Assembly: GCF_003024155.1 (NCBI RefSeq)
Contig: NZ_CP028136.1
Coordinates: forward strand, 3,844,001-3,908,000
Direction: 5' to 3'
Origin: Christiangramia fulva
Lineage (GTDB): Bacteria > Bacteroidota > Bacteroidia > Flavobacteriales > Flavobacteriaceae
DNA: 64,000 bases
Shown here: piece by piece, positions 35,061 to 43,804 of the stretch
How the letters are laid out: every line of letters begins with the position of its first letter
How positions within the stretch are numbered: the first letter of the stretch is position 1
Translations under genes and position numbers: made by a program
The notes under the pieces: generated by a model
The model's database searches: none
Told to the model about the DNA's origin: nothing
The model's input: only the letters and a program-made list of their open reading frames with translations

Positions 35061-37469
35061 TTATCCGAATAGTTTTTTCTTCAGGCGTTCCCAACGCGAT
35101 TCTTTATCGACACCATAGCCGTAGCCATATCCGTAGGAATAACCATATTGGGCTCCATAAGAGAATTTGGAGTAATCAATATCATTTAAAATAACCGCAA
35201 CGCCTTTGAGTTTACCCTGTTTTTTGAGGTCTTTTGGAAACTCCAGAAGATTTTTCTCTGTAAAATCAGCCCTGGTAACATATAAGGTATAATCGGCCAA
35301 CTGACTAATTAACAAGGTATCGGTAACTATCATAGTGGGAGCCGTATCCACGATTATATAATCATATAAAGGCTTGACTTCACCAATAAGTTCTTCCATA
35401 CGTTCGTTCATAAGGAGTTCTGCGGGATTGGGAGGAATCGGACCTGTAAGGATCACATCAACTGCAATTCCCTCATCATTGGTTTTAGAAATAATCTCTT
35501 CAGGTTTCACCCCATAATCATAAAGATAATCAGAAAAGCCTTTTTCCCGGGCACCTTTTGTTAAATGAGTATATCGGTGCAATTTCGGGTTTCGGATATC
35601 AGCTCCTATCAACAGAACTTTTTTGCCAGTGCTTGAAAGGGTACGGGACAAATTATAGGAAATAAAGGTTTTTCCTTCGCCTTTTACCGTTGAAGTGACA
35701 AAAATAATATCTGCAATATCCTTCTCTTTTTTCTGAATTAAATACGCGAGGTTTGTTCTTAATATTCTAAAGGATTCAGCCAGAGGGGAACGATCATTTA
35801 TTTGGATAATATCGTTCTGTTCAGTGCCTATCCTGGGAACTTCTCCGATAAAAGGCACTGATTTTAATAAAGATTGAAGATCTCCTTTATGATGAACTTT
35901 GGTATCCAGCAGGTTTTTAACAAAAATCACAATGATAGGAATGATCAATCCAACTAAGATGCCCCCTATCAAAATCAATAGGGGTTGCGGAGTTACCGGC
36001 GCTCCATGAGTAAATGCCGGATCGACAATTTTAGCAACATCTGAAGTCACGGCAAAAGCGATAGCTGCTTCTTCCCTTCTTTGCAGAAGAAAAAGATAGA
36101 GCTGTTCTTTTATTTGCTGCTGACGTTCGATCCCTCTCATCCCCTTTTCCATTCCCGGAAACATACTAAATCGGGTTTGTGCCTTTTGTTCCCGATTTTG
36201 ATATTCATCAAGGCGCAATTGAAGAGAGTTAATGGTTGAATTGACAGTCTCCATTAGATTAGCCCTTAAAGATTTCAATTGTTCATCCAAATCCTCGATA
36301 ACCGGATTTTTTTTCGTAGAATTCTGAAGCAAAGCTTTCCTTTGAAGAAGCAACTGATTATAACTGGCGATCAAAGATTCAATATTTCCTTCACTTATTC
36401 CAAGATTTGCCGGTAAAAGCTCAAAAGGATCGGATTTCGCCAATAACTTTTTAACCGATTGAATAACGTTAAGCTGGGTTTCCAGATTTAGTATTTGTTC
36501 TTCCGCAGAACTTTTTTTACTAATAAATTCAGAAGCTCCTGAACCTACATCCATAAACTGGTTGGATCTTTTAAAATCGGCGATATCAGTTTCCACCGAA
36601 TCTAATTCAGAATTAAGTATTTGAAGTCGATCCTGAATAAATTGTGTGGTTTTTAAAGCTACCTGCTGCTTATCTTTTACTCCATTTTTGTTAAACTGAA
36701 TCATAAGCTGATCCAGAAAATCTTCCGCCCTCCTACTCTCAGTATCAACCAAAGAAAGCGCAAGGATATCCTGTGCTTTGCCCTTGGGACCTATTTCCAG
36801 GCGGGAAAGATAGGAACCGGCAACATCCTCAACGGGCCTGATACTTATAATTGTGGTGTTCGAACTTTTTAACTGGTCTTCATTATTAGGCCGTGGAAGA
36901 ATGGTGAATTCCAATCCATTAAAATTAATAATCTCACCAAATTCATGTTCACGCTCGTAAAGTGTAGATTCTTCCTTAAGCTTAAACCTGTTTTTATTAA
37001 TAGGTGTTACCAAAAATGTTTTGGATACTTTATTTACCACCGAATCGGGTGAAATAAAATTAATTATAACGGGACTTGTTTTATAAGCTTCTGTGGTAAT
37101 TACCTTTCCTTCAATATAGTAGCTTATATTATGATTAAGTTCATCAACCACTTCCTTGATCAGACTTTTTGATCGCAAGGTGACGATCTGGTTTTCCAGG
37201 CTGTTATCTGCAAGTTTTATGATCGAAGCCGAAGAACCACTGGAAGGCAAAATACTTGAGGAGGCATTATCCTCAGATTTTGTGATCATCATACTTGCTT
37301 CTGAAAGATATTTCGGAATAGTATACCTGTTATAAAGATAGGCCAGAGCTCCTCCAACAATCATCCCAAGCAAAAGCCATTTCCAGTAAATTAAATATTT
37401 AAATAATTCTGCTTTTAGATCAAAATTAGATTCTTCCTGCTTTTCGGTATAGTCGAAAATTTCTTCCAT
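35061..37469 (-). CDS. wzc: Wzc-type polysaccharide co-polymerase and tyrosine autokinase
   Basis: The 802-residue inner-membrane protein combines a periplasmic Wzz/GumC-like region between two membrane helices (about 30-50 and 505-525), with coiled coils, and a cytoplasmic BY-kinase domain. The kinase motifs are Walker A in TSTVKGEGKTFISYN, Walker A' in LLIGADIRNPKLH, and Walker B in DYIIVDTAPT. The C-terminus has a run of alternating Tyr and Gly (about 776-790), the autophosphorylation cluster. In known systems cycles of phosphorylation and dephosphorylation control chain length and export through Wza. It directly follows wza (8-base gap) and faces the CpsB-type phosphatase gene. Confidence 0.94.
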   Translation of the reverse strand: MEEIFDYTEKQEESNFDLKAELFKYLIYWKWLLLGMIVGGALAYLYNRYTIPKYLSEASMMITKSEDNASSSILPSSGSSASIIKLADNSLENQIVTLRSKSLIKEVVDELNHNISYYIEGKVITTEAYKTSPVIINFISPDSVVNKVSKTFLVTPINKNRFKLKEESTLYEREHEFGEIINFNGLEFTILPRPNNEDQLKSSNTTIISIRPVEDVAGSYLSRLEIGPKGKAQDILALSLVDTESRRAEDFLDQLMIQFNKNGVKDKQQVALKTTQFIQDRLQILNSELDSVETDIADFKRSNQFMDVGSGASEFISKKSSAEEQILNLETQLNVIQSVKKLLAKSDPFELLPANLGISEGNIESLIASYNQLLLQRKALLQNSTKKNPVIEDLDEQLKSLRANLMETVNSTINSLQLRLDEYQNREQKAQTRFSMFPGMEKGMRGIERQQQIKEQLYLFLLQRREEAAIAFAVTSDVAKIVDPAFTHGAPVTPQPLLILIGGILVGLIIPIIVIFVKNLLDTKVHHKGDLQSLLKSVPFIGEVPRIGTEQNDIIQINDRSPLAESFRILRTNLAYLIQKKEKDIADIIFVTSTVKGEGKTFISYNLSRTLSSTGKKVLLIGADIRNPKLHRYTHLTKGAREKGFSDYLYDYGVKPEEIISKTNDEGIAVDVILTGPIPPNPAELLMNERMEELIGEVKPLYDYIIVDTAPTMIVTDTLLISQLADYTLYVTRADFTEKNLLEFPKDLKKQGKLKGVAVILNDIDYSKFSYGAQYGYSYGYGYGYGVDKESRWERLKKKLFG

Positions 37470-37477
37470 TAATCTCT

Positions 37478-38248
37478 TTATCTGCTAAATAGAAATATTA
37501 ATCCTGTAATAGAGCCTATAAGTGAAAAGATCCCGGTATAACTGGTAATAAATCCAGCTGATTTTATCTTTTTATAAGTAGGTTCCACATACACGATATC
37601 ATTTTGTCTTAAGTAATAATAGGGATTGTTAAAAACATCAGAACTGGTAATATCAACCCGTCCCATAGATTTAACCCCATCAACTTCCCTAATGACCAGG
37701 ATATTTTCTCTTTTTCCGCTATAGGAAATATCGCCAGCCTCTGCAATAAGTTGCGGAAGGGTCATCCTACCGTCATCTACCGATATCCTGCCCGGGCTTC
37801 CTACTTCTCCAAGGACAGTTATCTTAAAATTAACAATTCGTACACTTACCACGGCGTCAGTGACCATGCTGCGAATTTGTTCCTGCAGATCCTGCTCAAG
37901 TTCTGTACGGGTCTTTCCCGCTACTTTTACCTGGCCTAATACCGGAAATTGAATATAGCCTTTGGGATCGACAAGGTAGCCCGTTAGAGACAGATTTTGT
38001 CCACCGCCACCACCACTTTGTTGATTTCCCAAATTCATTTGAAAAGGCTTTACCACCTCTTCATTTCGTGAAGATACATTTATACGAAGAACGTCATTTT
38101 TTTCAATAACCGGTTCGTAATCCAGCAGGTTTTTCATTCCGTTAATATCTTCTGCTTTCTGAAAATAAACGACCTCGTCTCTGGTCGCGCAGCTAAATAG
38201 ACTTACTAAAAGAATACTTGTAAGGAGCAGGCCAGATAACTTCTTCAT
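37478..38248 (-). CDS. wza: Wza-type polysaccharide export lipoprotein
   Basis: The 256-residue protein starts with a lipoprotein signal (MKKLSGLLLTSILLVSLFSC). It contains a polysaccharide-export domain at about 45-145 (YEPVIEKNDVLRINVS, GYLVDPKGYIQFPVLGQV) and an SLBB-type domain (KITVLGEVGSPGRISVDDGRMTLPQLIAEAGDI). A hydrophobic segment ends the protein (GIFSLIGSITGLIFLFSR). It would form the outer-membrane/periplasmic channel for the polymer. A Gly-rich loop (GGGGG near residue 80) is present. It is shorter than E. coli Wza (379) but typical of Bacteroidota homologues. It lies between the 4,6-dehydratase and wzc genes. Confidence 0.92.
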   Translation of the reverse strand: MKKLSGLLLTSILLVSLFSCATRDEVVYFQKAEDINGMKNLLDYEPVIEKNDVLRINVSSRNEEVVKPFQMNLGNQQSGGGGGQNLSLTGYLVDPKGYIQFPVLGQVKVAGKTRTELEQDLQEQIRSMVTDAVVSVRIVNFKITVLGEVGSPGRISVDDGRMTLPQLIAEAGDISYSGKRENILVIREVDGVKSMGRVDITSSDVFNNPYYYLRQNDIVYVEPTYKKIKSAGFITSYTGIFSLIGSITGLIFLFSR

Positions 38249-38260
38249 AAAAATTCTGAT

Positions 38261-40228
38261 TTATTTTTGTTGGAGTTGAACCGGATTATCTAAACGTTCA
38301 TAAGACGAATTATTGCTTTTAAACTCAGGAATTAGATCTTTAAGCTTAGCCACCACTTTATCATTCCTGAATTTATACGCCGAATTAATAATTCGTTCCA
38401 CTTTATTATTAATTAGATCATAATCTCGAACAACATCCTGGCCTATCATAATTTTCTTATGATGTGTAGGCAGGGTTTTACATTCATCATTCAGCAACTC
38501 TTCGTAAAGTTTTTCCCCCGGCCTTAAGCCTGTTATCCGCACTTTGATATTCTTATTTGGTTGGTAGCCTGCAAGTTTGATCATTTTAATGGCCAGATCC
38601 ATTATTTTTACCGGTTCTCCCATATCAAAAACAAAGATCTCACCGCCTTTACCCATAGCACCCGCTTCCAGCACCAGTTGGCAAGCCTCGGGAATGGTCA
38701 TAAAATACCTTATAATATCGGGATGAGTGATGGTGACAGGACCTCCATTCTCTATCTGCTTTTTGAATAAAGGCACGACAGATCCATTTGAGCCTAAAAC
38801 ATTCCCAAAGCGGGTAGTTATAAATTTTGTTGATTTTATTCCATTATTGGTGTTGTGATGATACAGTGATTGCACATACATTTCCGCAGCTCTCTTTGAA
38901 GCTCCCATCACATTGCTGGGATTCACGGCTTTATCGGTCGAAACCATCACAAAATGCCCTACAGAATATTTCACCGCCAAATCGGCAAGATTTTTAGTTC
39001 CATGGATATTCACAAAAATTGCTTCGTGCGGATTACTTTCCATGAGTGGAACGTGCTTATAAGCGGCTGCATGATAAACCACATCAATATTCTGATATTT
39101 GAACATTAGCTCAAGCCTGCGAATATTACTTACATCACACACAATCACTTTAAAATCCTGATCGGGGAACTTTGCCTCCACTTCAAGTTGCAGGTTATGC
39201 AAAGGAGTTTCAGCCTGATCAAGGATTATCAGTCGCTTTGGTTTATATTCGGCTACCTGCCTTACGATCTCACTACCTATAGATCCCGCGGCACCTGTAA
39301 CCAATATTGTTTTCCCGGTAAGCTGAGCGATCTTGTTTTCGGGATCGAGCTTAATGGGCTCCCTCTCCAGGAGATCCTCTATTTCCAGGGTCTTGATTTT
39401 TTGAGCTATAGGCTGATTCTCTTCCCAAGAAGATACCAGCGGGGCATTATACACGGCAATATTATGCTCCAGACATTCATCAACCAGTTTGAATTTTTCT
39501 TCAGATGAAAAAGTATTTTCTGAAAATATAATAGCTTCAGCTCCCAAAGCTTTTACTTCTTTATGGATTTTTCCTTTATGCTGAAGAACAGGCTTATCTA
39601 AAATTCGCAGACTGCGGTGGGAATTCTGGGTTAAAAATCCTTCAATTTTAAAGCGTTTTGGATGTTCAATATCCAGTGCACCCGCAATAGAAATGGCATT
39701 TTCATCAACTCCCAGGATCACCGCGTGGATCAAGGATTCGTTTTTCTGAAAATATTTAAAATATTCATAAACCTGCTTTACTCCTAACCTGAAAAGAAAC
39801 AATAATGAAAATGATATCCAAAGATTTATAAGGAGGCCTCCAATGAGAAATATTTTCTCACCCAGGAAAAACAAGCTTAGGTAATTAATAAAAAGAAGCG
39901 TAAGAAAAGTGCTGAAAGTTGCCAGTAACAACTTGATCGCATCAATATTAGAAGAATATCTTATAATCCCCGCATAAGTTTTAAAAACATAAAAGTAAAA
40001 AAGGTTGGTTCCTACAACTATAGCGGTTTTATCGAAATAGCTGAGGAGGCTATACTGCACCGGTGACAGATCCAACAAAATAAGGATGGTGACCATTACC
40101 GAAACAGTAACCAGTCCTAAATCGATCAAAAGAACAGCCCATCTGGGTAAATACTTGATATTTCTAATATCAAGAGCATTATCGGGGCCAGTAAGAATAT
40201 TTTTTAGGGCCTTATTTAATTTACCCAT
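38261..40228 (-). CDS. Membrane-bound nucleotide-sugar 4,6-dehydratase (PglF/CapD family)
   Basis: The 655-residue protein has four to five membrane helices (about 30-155), a linker domain, and a C-terminal SDR domain from about residue 300. The SDR part has the Rossmann motif VTGAAGSIGSEIVRQV, STDKAVNPSNVMGASKRAAE with Met in the usual Tyr position (a trait of this dehydratase family), and GSNGSVVPLF. Such enzymes form the UDP-4-keto-6-deoxy-HexNAc intermediate. With the neighbouring aminotransferase, acetyltransferase and phosphoglycosyl transferase it makes a set that resembles PglF/E/D/C of bacillosamine synthesis. It ends 12 bases before wza. Confidence 0.92.
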   Translation of the reverse strand: MGKLNKALKNILTGPDNALDIRNIKYLPRWAVLLIDLGLVTVSVMVTILILLDLSPVQYSLLSYFDKTAIVVGTNLFYFYVFKTYAGIIRYSSNIDAIKLLLATFSTFLTLLFINYLSLFFLGEKIFLIGGLLINLWISFSLLFLFRLGVKQVYEYFKYFQKNESLIHAVILGVDENAISIAGALDIEHPKRFKIEGFLTQNSHRSLRILDKPVLQHKGKIHKEVKALGAEAIIFSENTFSSEEKFKLVDECLEHNIAVYNAPLVSSWEENQPIAQKIKTLEIEDLLEREPIKLDPENKIAQLTGKTILVTGAAGSIGSEIVRQVAEYKPKRLIILDQAETPLHNLQLEVEAKFPDQDFKVIVCDVSNIRRLELMFKYQNIDVVYHAAAYKHVPLMESNPHEAIFVNIHGTKNLADLAVKYSVGHFVMVSTDKAVNPSNVMGASKRAAEMYVQSLYHHNTNNGIKSTKFITTRFGNVLGSNGSVVPLFKKQIENGGPVTITHPDIIRYFMTIPEACQLVLEAGAMGKGGEIFVFDMGEPVKIMDLAIKMIKLAGYQPNKNIKVRITGLRPGEKLYEELLNDECKTLPTHHKKIMIGQDVVRDYDLINNKVERIINSAYKFRNDKVVAKLKDLIPEFKSNNSSYERLDNPVQLQQK

Positions 40229-40235
40229 AATAAAT

Positions 40236-41387
40236 TTAATTTTTCAGGCAGCTTAAAATCGCATCCTTAATCCTATCCCGATCTTTAGGAGCGAGATTAG
40301 AACCACTTGGCAAACATAAGCCATTTTTGAACAAATCTTCGGCAACATCCGTACCATAGAACGGGCAATTCATAAAAACTGGTTGCAGATGCATGGGTTT
40401 CCAGAGTGGCCTACACTCAATGTTTTCAGCCTCCAGGTGCTTCCTTAAGGTTTCTCTGTCGATCCCTAATTTTTGCTTATCAATAAAGATAATGCTTAGC
40501 CAATGATTGCTGAAAAATTCCACATCAGGTTCGTCAAATACACTTATGCCGTCAATTCCGCGGAACAAATTTACGTAAAATTGAAACATTTCCCTTCTTT
40601 GCGAAACCCTTTTATCTATTACTTCCATTTGTCCGCGTCCAATTCCTGCAGATATATTACTAAGCCTGTAATTGTATCCAATTTCGCTGTGTTGATAATG
40701 TGGTGCCTCATCCCTGGCCTGTGTCGCTAAAAAAACTGCTTTTTTCTTATCTGAAAGGTTTCGGGTAATCAAAGCGCCCCCACCGGAGGTGGTAATAATC
40801 TTGTTACCGTTAAAAGATAATACCGCAAAGTCTCCAAAGCTGCCACATTTCCTGTTTTTATAGGTACTACCTAAAGCTTCCGCACTGTCTTCAATAACCG
40901 GAATTTCATATTCACTGGCAATTCTATGGATTTCATCTACCTGATAAGGCATCCCGTATAAATGCACCGCAATAATGGCTTTCGGCTTTTTTCCTTTGGC
41001 AATACGATCTTTTATTGCTTTTTCCAGCTGAACAGGGCAAAGATTTAGCGTTTTCTTTTCACTATCTATAAAAACAGGGGTAGCTCCCTGGTATACAATT
41101 GGATTAGCCGAGGCGGCAAAGGTCATGCTCTGACAAATAACCTCATCATCCCTTCTTACCCCGGCTAAAATTAAAGCGAGATGTAGAGCTGCCGTTCCGG
41201 AACTCAATGCTGCTACTTCAATACCCTGATTTTGCTCTCCATCGAGGTACTTTTGAATATCCTTTTCAAACTCATTAACGTTTGGACCTAAAGGCGCGAT
41301 CCAATTTTCTTCAAAAGCCTTATTGATATATTTTAATTCGTTCCCGCCCATATGAGGGGAAGAAAGCCATATTTTATCTTTATTCAT
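40236..41387 (-). CDS. DegT/DnrJ/EryC1-family sugar aminotransferase (PglE-like)
   Basis: The 383-residue PLP enzyme transfers an amino group to a keto-sugar nucleotide. Seen are SSGTAALHLAL near residue 65, the PLP-stacking region IEDSAEALGSTY and the PLP Lys in LSFNGNKIITTSGGG. The substrate is probably the 4-keto product of the adjacent dehydratase, giving a UDP-4-amino-4,6-dideoxy sugar. Its start overlaps the end of the acetyltransferase gene by 8 bases, and 7 bases separate it from the dehydratase gene. Confidence 0.92.
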   Translation of the reverse strand: MNKDKIWLSSPHMGGNELKYINKAFEENWIAPLGPNVNEFEKDIQKYLDGEQNQGIEVAALSSGTAALHLALILAGVRRDDEVICQSMTFAASANPIVYQGATPVFIDSEKKTLNLCPVQLEKAIKDRIAKGKKPKAIIAVHLYGMPYQVDEIHRIASEYEIPVIEDSAEALGSTYKNRKCGSFGDFAVLSFNGNKIITTSGGGALITRNLSDKKKAVFLATQARDEAPHYQHSEIGYNYRLSNISAGIGRGQMEVIDKRVSQRREMFQFYVNLFRGIDGISVFDEPDVEFFSNHWLSIIFIDKQKLGIDRETLRKHLEAENIECRPLWKPMHLQPVFMNCPFYGTDVAEDLFKNGLCLPSGSNLAPKDRDRIKDAILSCLKN

Positions 41388-41994
41388 TTTCGCATTTATT
41401 ATACTTGATGATCCTGCCCGGGTTTCCTACGACCACGGCAAAATCGGGCACATCATCAATTACCACAGCACCGGCTCCCACTGTTGCCCATTTCCCCACG
41501 GTGATCCCGGGAATAATAACAGCTCCGGCTCCAATATGTGCACCTTCACCTACCTTGACATTCCCTGTAAGAACCGTTCCAGGAGAAACATGCACGAAAT
41601 CTTCTAAAACCACCTCATGTTCCACAATCGAGGATGTATTAATTATACAATGTTTTCCTATTACCGCAGCGGGGTTGATCACAGCTCCCGCCATCACCAC
41701 AGAGCCTTCTCCCATTTTTAAATTTTCAGCAACTACGGCATCAGGATGAACAATGGGTTTCGCAAAATTTTCAATAGTTTTCTCCCTCACTATTTTATAG
41801 CGGGTATGATTATTGCCTATTCCGATAACAGCAGTATGCTTTTTCATAGCATCGGAAACTTTATGCAGGACTTCATAGTTTTCAATCTCCATTATATCAG
41901 GGTCTGCATCTACTATGTATTTTATAGATAAGTTCAGTTTGTGAATTATATCGATAATTACCCGGGCATGACCGCTTGCTCCAATTATTAGCAT
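41380..41994 (-). CDS. PglD/NeuD-type left-handed beta-helix acetyltransferase
   Basis: The 204-residue protein has an N-terminal Rossmann-like domain (MLIIGASGHARVIIDII) and a C-terminal left-handed parallel beta-helix of hexapeptide repeats (about 85-200). The catalytic His of PglD corresponds to the one in NTSSIVEHEVVLED. PglD uses acetyl-CoA to acetylate the 4-amino group of the UDP-sugar made by the aminotransferase next to it. Its start codon overlaps the stop of the sugar transferase gene by one base (TAATG), so the genes are translationally coupled. Confidence 0.9.
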   Translation of the reverse strand: MLIIGASGHARVIIDIIHKLNLSIKYIVDADPDIMEIENYEVLHKVSDAMKKHTAVIGIGNNHTRYKIVREKTIENFAKPIVHPDAVVAENLKMGEGSVVMAGAVINPAAVIGKHCIINTSSIVEHEVVLEDFVHVSPGTVLTGNVKVGEGAHIGAGAVIIPGITVGKWATVGAGAVVIDDVPDFAVVVGNPGRIIKYNKCENE

Positions 41995-42599
41995 TAGTTA
42001 TTTCCGTTAAAAGGTTCTGTAGTTGCCATATTCGCCGTATTAATTCCTTCTGAAAGGAAAACTTTTTGAATAGTTCTGAAAAAAATTTTCAAATCCAGTA
42101 AAAAGGATAAATGATCAACATACCACACATCATATTCAAATTTCCTGGTCCAGCTAATGGCATTTCTTCCATTCACTTGCGCCCAGCCTGTAATTCCCGG
42201 TTTTACCTCATGCCTCCTTTTCTGAAAAGGTGAATATATCTCTAAATATTCCGGCAATAAGGGCCGCGGCCCAATTAGGCTCATATCTCCTTTCAGCACA
42301 TTCCACAGCTGAGGGATTTCATCAATGGAAGTTTTCCTTACTATCTTACCGATAAATGTTAAGCGTTCAGCATCAGGCAGAAGTTTTCCCTCCTTATCAG
42401 TTCTGTCATTCATAGTCCTGAACTTCACTATGTTGAAAATCTTTCCATTTTTTCCCGGCCTTTTCTGAAAAAAGAACGGCTTTCCATTATTGACAATAAA
42501 AAGTAAAATGATTACTACCAGTAATAACGGACTTAAAAGCAGCAATCCCACAAAGGCTATTACAAAATCTGATAAAGGTTTCACTACTTTTCTATACAT
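41994..42599 (-). CDS. Monotopic phosphoglycosyl transferase (PglC-like initiating sugar transferase)
   Basis: The 201-residue protein has one N-terminal membrane segment (about 10-35) and the bacterial sugar transferase domain. Diagnostic motifs are KRPGKNGKIFNIVKFRTMND, PQLWNVLKGDMSLIGPRPLL and PGITGWAQVNGRN. The size equals PglC (about 200 residues), the minimal form without extra helices. It would move a sugar-1-phosphate onto undecaprenyl phosphate and start repeat-unit assembly. The adjacent genes suggest UDP-diNAc-bacillosamine or a related sugar as donor. It sits 41 bases after a GT4 gene. Confidence 0.93.
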   Translation of the reverse strand: MYRKVVKPLSDFVIAFVGLLLLSPLLLVVIILLFIVNNGKPFFFQKRPGKNGKIFNIVKFRTMNDRTDKEGKLLPDAERLTFIGKIVRKTSIDEIPQLWNVLKGDMSLIGPRPLLPEYLEIYSPFQKRRHEVKPGITGWAQVNGRNAISWTRKFEYDVWYVDHLSFLLDLKIFFRTIQKVFLSEGINTANMATTEPFNGNN

Positions 42600-42640
42600 T
42601 TTAGTTGTAGTCAGTCGGCCAACATAATCAGTGAACGAAT

Positions 42641-43804
42641 TTAAAAATGTTTATGAAGGGCTTCTAATTCTTTATATTCTTTTAACAAAATTTCCCAGAA
42701 ATCTTTTCGGTTATAATTTTCAATTATCTGTTTCCGGGTGTTTTTTCTCAGACTCTGATATTTTTCGGGCTCTGAAACCAATATTTTCATCTTCTCTTTC
42801 AAAACTTCCGGGTTTTTTACCGGAATGATAAATCCGTTTTCGCCCTCCTCAATTATTTCATTACAGCCATTTATATCGGTCACTATTGCCGGAAGATCCA
42901 TGGCATTTGCCTGCATGACCACATTAGGAAAACCTTCCCGGTAACTGGGGAAAGCAAGAGCATTGGAAATTGCAAAATAAGGTCTTACATCTACCTGGTA
43001 ACCCGTGGTGAAAATTTTAGCATGATCTTGAATAATTTTCAGCACCTCCTCATCTAAAGGATCCAGGTCCTGCTCCAACGGCCCCACTAAAAGTAGGGAA
43101 ATATCTTCAATTTCGTTTTGTAGCCTTACAAAGCTCCGAACAAGTTCGTTTATTCCTTTTTCCTTCACCAGCCTGCCAACGAAAATAAAAACGAAATCTT
43201 CTGAAGGAATCTTTAGATTCTTCCTCAATTCTACTTTATCGGAATCTTTATATTTATCAGGATTAAAATATTCCGTGTCAATGCCATTGGAGCTTCCCTT
43301 GCCTAAAACTTTGAGTTTATTTTCAGAAGTATAACCAAGGTTTAAAATAATTTTTTTTAATTCTTTAGAATTAGGATAAACCCTGGTCGCACACTGGTAA
43401 GTGAGCTTTTCAACAAAATCGAGGAGCTTACGCTTATTCCCCTGTGCTTCCAGCAAAGGTAATCCGGCAACGGTATGCAGCCGTATTGGAACTCCAGCTA
43501 TTTTAGCCGCCAGCATTCCTATAATTCCGGCTTTGGGAGTGTGGGTATGGACGATCAAAGGTTTTTCTTTTCTGAAGAAATTGTATAGTTTAGTGAGTGC
43601 TTTTAAATCTTTCCATGGAGTGATAGCACGGGTCATATCAACACAATAGGTTCTGACGCCATTATTCTCTCCATACCTCTTCAATCGTTCTTCTTCCGCG
43701 GAAACAGCCGTAACTTCATAATACTGATTCATAAAAGTAAGCTGACCTTCCAGAAGTTTTTCCAGAGATAAAGGAATGGTAGTTATTCGCACTAATTTTT
43801 CCAT
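42641..43804 (-). CDS. GT4-type glycosyltransferase
   Basis: The 387-residue GT-B enzyme has the GT4 C-terminal donor domain: FIFVGRLVKEKGINELVRSF, and the EX7E region YREGFPNVVMQANAMDLPAIVTD. The N-terminal part includes VHTHTPKAGIIGMLAAKIAG, which resembles GT4 enzymes acting on lipid-linked HexNAc (PglA/CapM-like). As the gene next to the initiating transferase, it is a good candidate for the second sugar. Its start overlaps the stop of the preceding GT gene (TAATG). Confidence 0.9.
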   Translation of the reverse strand: MEKLVRITTIPLSLEKLLEGQLTFMNQYYEVTAVSAEEERLKRYGENNGVRTYCVDMTRAITPWKDLKALTKLYNFFRKEKPLIVHTHTPKAGIIGMLAAKIAGVPIRLHTVAGLPLLEAQGNKRKLLDFVEKLTYQCATRVYPNSKELKKIILNLGYTSENKLKVLGKGSSNGIDTEYFNPDKYKDSDKVELRKNLKIPSEDFVFIFVGRLVKEKGINELVRSFVRLQNEIEDISLLLVGPLEQDLDPLDEEVLKIIQDHAKIFTTGYQVDVRPYFAISNALAFPSYREGFPNVVMQANAMDLPAIVTDINGCNEIIEEGENGFIIPVKNPEVLKEKMKILVSEPEKYQSLRKNTRKQIIENYNRKDFWEILLKEYKELEALHKHF

